Assembly (NCBI GenBank): GCA_030043255.1
Contig: JASHYB010000115.1
Coordinates: forward strand, 1-8,817
Reading direction: 5' to 3'
Length of the DNA stretch: 8,817 nt
Source of the DNA: Thermoplasmata archaeon
GTDB taxonomy: Archaea > Thermoplasmatota > Thermoplasmata > Lutacidiplasmatales > UBA184
Within the stretch, counting starts at the first letter, position 1; every line of letters starts with the position of its first letter. Positions 5,579-8,817 of this stretch are shown piece by piece. A program made the position numbers and the translations under genes. Under the pieces are notes generated by a model that was not told where the DNA came from, ran no database searches, and saw only the letters and a program-made list of their open reading frames with translations.

Positions 5579-6736
5579 GTGCAGCCAACGTTAGCGACGA
5601 CCGAGCCTGCGCCGGGCGCACCCCGGCCGACCGCCGGGGCGACGCCTCCCGCCGCGTCGGTGGCGGTGGTGAACGCCTACCGGACGTACACCGGTTCGAC
5701 GCTCGCCGCGAAGGCGTACCTTCGAGCGTTCGGCGCGCTCGGACGCCCCGCGGAGTGGGTGCAGTGCGTGTCCTCCCGCACCGCGCAGGACTGGGACCGC
5801 TTCGGCACGGTGGTGCAGGGCACGACGCTCTTTCGCGCCGACCTGAACCTGGTGCTGAACGCCCTGTACGCGTTCCCGCGCAAGCTCGCCCGCTTCGCGG
5901 CCCAGCCGGTCTTCCTCACCGACCCGATCCTGCTCGGGGCGGCCGAACGGCTGCCGCGGTCGGTGGTGCTGGTCCACGACCTGAGGGAGTTCGGCCCTCA
6001 CCGGAGGAGCTGGGCGGCCGAGCAGGTCTACCGCAGACTGTTCCGGCACCTCGACCGGGCCCACCGGATCGTCTGCGTCTCGAACGCGACCCGCGACCGC
6101 CTCGTCGAGCTCGCGCGGCCCTCGCCGCCGATCGACGTGGTCCACCACTGTGCGGAGGTGCGCGGGGATCCCTCGCGCCACCTCGCGGCCTCGCTGCGCC
6201 GCCGCAGCGAAGGGGCCGAGCTCCAGGTCCTGTACCTGGCCGCGGACCGGCCGTACAAGAACCTCGAGCTGTACTGCCGGCTGGCCCGGAGCTTCGCAGC
6301 CGGCGACGGTCCCCGCATCCGCTTCCGTCTCGTCTCGCATCTGCGCCCGGCGACCCGACGGCTGGTCGAGCGGCTCGCCGCGACGAACCTGGAGGTCGTG
6401 CCCGAGGTCGGTGACCTGGCCGCCCTGTACGATGCGACGGACGTCCTCGTGCACCCGTCCCGCGAGGAGGGCTACGGGCTGCCGTTGATCGAGGCGATGC
6501 AGTTCGGCATCCCGGTCCTCGCCGCCGACATCCCGGCCGTACGCGAGACGCTGGCCGGCTCGGGCACGCTGCTCCCGCCCGATGACCTCGACGCCTGGCG
6601 GGCGGCGCTCGTCTCGGTCAGCGACCCGGGCCGACTGGAGGTGGCCGCTCGGCGTTCCGCGCAGGCCGCGGCAGAGTACACGGCCGAACGCTTCCAGGAG
6701 CGGGTGGCGGGGCTCCTGCCGGCCTGGTTCGACTAG
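5579..6736 (+). CDS. Glycosyltransferase family 4, second copy
   Basis: A 385-residue GT-B glycosyltransferase. After a 27-residue Pro/Ala/Thr-rich leader, the Rossmann strand VAVVNAYRTYTGSTLAAKAYLRA (28-50) opens the acceptor domain. This continues with VVLVHDLREFGPHRR (129-143) and IVCVSNATRDRL (164-175). The donor domain has LYLAADRPYKNLEL (218-231, Lys227), DATDVLVHPSREEGYGLPLIEA (285-306) and the EX7E pair E297/E305, then GIPVLAADIPAVRETL. It resembles the neighbouring GT4 in layout but differs clearly in sequence, so it is not a recent duplicate. The GTG at 5579 is the first possible start after an in-frame stop at 5504-5506. A later GTG near 5660 would remove the low-complexity leader and cannot be excluded. 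No Shine-Dalgarno. It ends 67 bp before the convergent rmlA stop; nothing notable lies in that gap. Confidence 0.88.
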   Translation: MQPTLATTEPAPGAPRPTAGATPPAASVAVVNAYRTYTGSTLAAKAYLRAFGALGRPAEWVQCVSSRTAQDWDRFGTVVQGTTLFRADLNLVLNALYAFPRKLARFAAQPVFLTDPILLGAAERLPRSVVLVHDLREFGPHRRSWAAEQVYRRLFRHLDRAHRIVCVSNATRDRLVELARPSPPIDVVHHCAEVRGDPSRHLAASLRRRSEGAELQVLYLAADRPYKNLELYCRLARSFAAGDGPRIRFRLVSHLRPATRRLVERLAATNLEVVPEVGDLAALYDATDVLVHPSREEGYGLPLIEAMQFGIPVLAADIPAVRETLAGSGTLLPPDDLDAWRAALVSVSDPGRLEVAARRSAQAAAEYTAERFQERVAGLLPAWFD

Positions 6737-6803
6737 TGCGCCCGGGCCCGTTCACCGACGCGGTACCCGCCGCTCGCCCCGCCGGCCGAACGCGAGGGAT
6801 CCC

Positions 6804-7877
6804 CTAGAGCCTCAGCCGGGACGAGTCGCCGACCAGCAGAGCGATCTCCCAGGAGATGGGGCCCTGGGCCCGGATGTCGGCGTAGCGTCCGATGAGCGAA
6901 TCGCGGATGTGCAGCGGACCGGAGATCTGCGCCCCCTCCATCACGATGCTGCGACGGATCGTGCAGCCGTTCAGCTGGACCCCGTCCCCGACGGAGGTCC
7001 CGGGGCCGACCTCCGAGCCCCGACCGACGCGGGCCCCTCGCCCGATGACCACCGGGCCCTGCACCGAGGCCCCCGCCTCGACCACCGAATCGTCGCCGAC
7101 CGCGACCGAGCCGCGCAGCACCGCCCCGGCCTCGACCCGGCCGGTCTGCGAGAACTCTTCGGGCAGGCGGCACTCCAGCACGAGGTCGTTGGCGTGGAGC
7201 AGGTCCTCGGGAGCGCCCGTGTCCTTCCACCAGCCGTGGACCCGCTCGACCAGGACCCGGTCCCCCCGCTCGACCAGCGCCCGGATCGCGTCGGTGATCT
7301 CGTACTCGCCGCGGACCGACGGGCGCAGGGTGGCGATGATCTCGTGGATCTTCGGGGAGAAGACGTAGACGCCGACGAGCGCCTGGTTGCTCTTCGGGTG
7401 CCTCGGCTTCTCCTCGATCGACAGGATCCGCGCGCCGGCCAGCTCCACGATCCCGTACTGCTGGGGGACGTTCACCGGGGTGATGCCGATCACCGCGTCG
7501 GCGCGTTCGCGCACGAAGAGGTCGACGAACGACTGCAGGCCGCGCTCGAGCAGGTTGTCCCCCAGGTACATCACGAACGGCTCCTCGCCGAGGAACGACC
7601 GTGCGCAGAGCACGGCGTGCGCCAGGCCCTTGGGGGGCCCCTGCTCGATGTAGGTGACCTTCAGCCCGAAGGCGCCCCCGTCGCCGACCGCCTCGCGGAT
7701 CCCTTCGTGGATCGGCCCGAGCACGATCCCGGTCTCGGTGATCCCGGCGTGGGCGAGCTGCCGGAGGCCGTAGAACAGCATCGGCTCGTTCGCGATGGGG
7801 ATCATGTGCTTGTTCCCGGTCGAGGTGAGCGGACGCAGCCGCGTGCCGTGGCCCCCGGCGAGAACGAGCCCGCGCAT
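6804..7877 (-). CDS. rmlA: Glucose-1-phosphate thymidylyltransferase, long form with beta-helix tail
   Basis: A 357-residue nucleotidylyltransferase that makes dTDP-glucose from dTTP and glucose-1-phosphate, the first step to dTDP-rhamnose and other deoxysugars. The catalytic domain (1-235) shows LVLAGGHGTRLRPLT (4-18), Lys23 in GNKHMIPIANEP, QGPPKGLAHAV (79-89), the metal site YLGDN (104-108), SIEEKP (153-158), VGVYVF (168-173), GEYEITDAI (190-198) and HGWWKDTG (214-221). From about 245 to 335 come hexapeptide-like repeats of a left-handed beta-helix (for example VVIGRGARVGRGSEVGPGTS in 276-295). This marks the long RmlA type typical of archaea and antibiotic clusters (StrD-like) rather than the short RfbA. 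UTP-glucose activity or dual specificity cannot be excluded. It is a single-gene unit, convergent with GT4 and divergent from GT2. No rmlB, C or D partner lies in the window. Confidence 0.9.
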   Translation of the reverse strand: MRGLVLAGGHGTRLRPLTSTGNKHMIPIANEPMLFYGLRQLAHAGITETGIVLGPIHEGIREAVGDGGAFGLKVTYIEQGPPKGLAHAVLCARSFLGEEPFVMYLGDNLLERGLQSFVDLFVRERADAVIGITPVNVPQQYGIVELAGARILSIEEKPRHPKSNQALVGVYVFSPKIHEIIATLRPSVRGEYEITDAIRALVERGDRVLVERVHGWWKDTGAPEDLLHANDLVLECRLPEEFSQTGRVEAGAVLRGSVAVGDDSVVEAGASVQGPVVIGRGARVGRGSEVGPGTSVGDGVQLNGCTIRRSIVMEGAQISGPLHIRDSLIGRYADIRAQGPISWEIALLVGDSSRLRL

Positions 7878-7998
7878 CGTGCGCGCGCCGACAGCCGGGA
7901 GCCCTTGAAAGGGTTCGCCGCCGCCTCGGCCCGACCGAGCCGGGCGGGAGCGCCCCGCAGCGACTTTAGCCGCGGAGGGCTCGGCGGGACTCCTCGCG
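7878..7998. promoter_or_regulatory. Divergent promoter region between rmlA and GT2
   Basis: This 121-bp gap has no canonical TATA box. Two A/T-containing spots are at suitable distances. CCCTTGAAAGGG (7902-7913, an imperfectly spaced palindrome) lies about 31 bp before rmlA ATG 7877. ACTTTAG (7963-7969) lies about 32 bp before GT2 ATG 7999. Both would place transcription start at or within a few bases of the start codon. A GGAGG at 7974-7978 is 20 nt from ATG 7999, too far for an ordinary Shine-Dalgarno. Confidence 0.35.
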
Positions 7999-8817
7999 AT
8001 GCCTTCCGACGATCAGCTGCTGATCTCGACCGTCGTCATCGCCCATCGCCGGCCCGAGTTCCTCGTGGAGGCGCTGCGCAGCGTGATCGGCCAGGTGGCC
8101 GGCCCGTACTCCCAGGAGACGGTGCTGGTGAAGAACTTCGACGACCGGGAGGTCGACGAGCTCTGCCGCGCCGAGGGGATCCGCAACCTGCTCACCTCCG
8201 AGGAGTCGGCGACCGGCAAGATTGCGCTGGGACTCGAGGCGTGCCGGGGCGAGGTGGTCACCTTCCTCGACTACGACGACACCTTTGCGCCCGGCCGCCT
8301 GGCGGCTGTCGCGGCGGAGTTCCGCACCCATCCCCGGCTCGGCTTCTTCCGCAACGGCCTGCGCTTCGTGGACGAGCGGCTGCACACCGTGCCGTCGGAG
8401 GAGCTCGCCTTCTCCCTGCGCCTAGTCGACCGCCAGAGCCGCCGGCGCGTCGTAGCCGACGCCGCCAAAGCGCGGACCGACCCCCGGCTCGGCGGGATCC
8501 GGCCGGACTTCAACATCGGGTCGATGGCGGCGCGCCGGGAGGTCGTGGCGGGCTGCGTGCCGTACCTGGGGCGGGTACGGCTCACCTTCGATTCGCTCCT
8601 GTTCTACGCGGCCTGGGCCTCCGCGTTCGACCTCGCCTTCGACCCCCGGAAGCTGACCAACTACCGCCTGCATCGGGGCAACACGAGCGTCGTCGGCGCC
8701 CCGGGGGGCGGTCCGGTCCAGGAGCGCGTCGACTTCGCGCAGTGGCGGGCCGACGATCACCGGCTGATCCAGGAGTACGTCGCCTCCATCGGCCGGCCCG
8801 AGCTGCAGCGCGACCTG
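7999..8817 (+). CDS. Glycosyltransferase family 2 (GT-A), 3' end outside window
   Basis: Translation from ATG 7999 is open for 273 codons to the right edge. The start is a typical GT-A opening, LISTVVIAHRRPEFLVEALRSV (8-29). It is followed by ETVLVKNFDD (40-49), TGKIALGLEACRGEVVTFLDYDD (72-94) with the DXD-type acidic cluster D91/D93/D94 for metal and nucleotide-sugar binding, and a middle region FNIGSMAARREVV (171-183). TFDSLLFYAAW (196-206) fits the acceptor-side acidic motif, and NYRLHRGNTS (221-230) the common late GT2 segment. It probably adds a sugar to the growing surface glycan at the cytoplasmic face; the substrate is not deducible. No membrane segment is seen in the part present. 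No Shine-Dalgarno at normal spacing. Divergent from rmlA. Confidence 0.87.
   Translation, partial: MPSDDQLLISTVVIAHRRPEFLVEALRSVIGQVAGPYSQETVLVKNFDDREVDELCRAEGIRNLLTSEESATGKIALGLEACRGEVVTFLDYDDTFAPGRLAAVAAEFRTHPRLGFFRNGLRFVDERLHTVPSEELAFSLRLVDRQSRRRVVADAAKARTDPRLGGIRPDFNIGSMAARREVVAGCVPYLGRVRLTFDSLLFYAAWASAFDLAFDPRKLTNYRLHRGNTSVVGAPGGGPVQERVDFAQWRADDHRLIQEYVASIGRPELQRDL

Noticed and set aside
4930..6414. A 494-codon plus-strand frame over both GT4 genes
   Set aside because: It spans the divergent promoter region, is antisense to one GT4 and out of frame with the other, and shows only compositionally biased sequence.
4354..6736. Recent tandem duplication of the two GT4 genes
   Set aside because: They share only family motifs such as the EX7E region; the N-terminal halves and lengths differ clearly and they are in opposite orientation.
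6737..6803. tRNA, terminator or small gene in the convergent gap between GT4 and rmlA
   Set aside because: The 67 bp are GC-rich with only trivial palindromes such as CCCGGG; no cloverleaf, T-run or start codon with ribosome site is visible.

Overview
The window is GC-rich DNA (about 70% by eye), most likely from an archaeon. Three things point there: an FtsZ-family gene directly behind a ribbon-helix-helix (RHH) regulator, as in the euryarchaeal CdrS-FtsZ2 arrangement; short A/T islands resembling archaeal TATA boxes 25-32 bp before start codons or presumed transcription starts; and almost no Shine-Dalgarno sequences before the genes. A membrane protein rich in N-glycosylation sequons also fits. 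A high-GC member of Thermoplasmatota is my best guess, but this is inference only.

Layout. Positions 1-1119 (minus strand) hold a two-gene cell-division unit: a 121-residue protein with two RHH motifs, followed 13 bp later by a divergent FtsZ/tubulin-family GTPase that runs off the left edge. A 9+9 bp inverted repeat lies between the TATA box and the start codon of the RHH gene and looks like its operator. A 329-bp divergent intergenic region (1120-1448) follows. It carries a second TATA box, a small hairpin, repeated GCGCGGTCCG words and a 7-codon upstream ORF with a Shine-Dalgarno sequence.

From 1449 to the right edge lies a cell-surface glycan locus of six genes in mixed orientation: a DUF2079 GT-C-like membrane protein with a large sequon-rich outer domain (+), a TylF-like methyltransferase (+), a GT4 glycosyltransferase (-), a second GT4 (+), a long-form glucose-1-phosphate thymidylyltransferase with a left-handed beta-helix tail (-), and a GT2 glycosyltransferase cut by the right edge (+). 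Except for the first pair, neighbours are convergent or divergent, so transcription is probably gene by gene rather than as one operon.

How the genes may work together (inference): RmlA supplies dTDP-glucose for deoxysugars such as rhamnose, the soluble glycosyltransferases assemble a glycan on the cytoplasmic face, the methyltransferase caps a sugar, and the DUF2079 protein may use lipid-linked sugars outside the membrane. The product could be an S-layer N-glycan or a surface polysaccharide. The rmlBCD genes, a flippase and an oligosaccharyltransferase are not in the window. No RNA genes, insertion sequences, CRISPR arrays or integration sites were seen.
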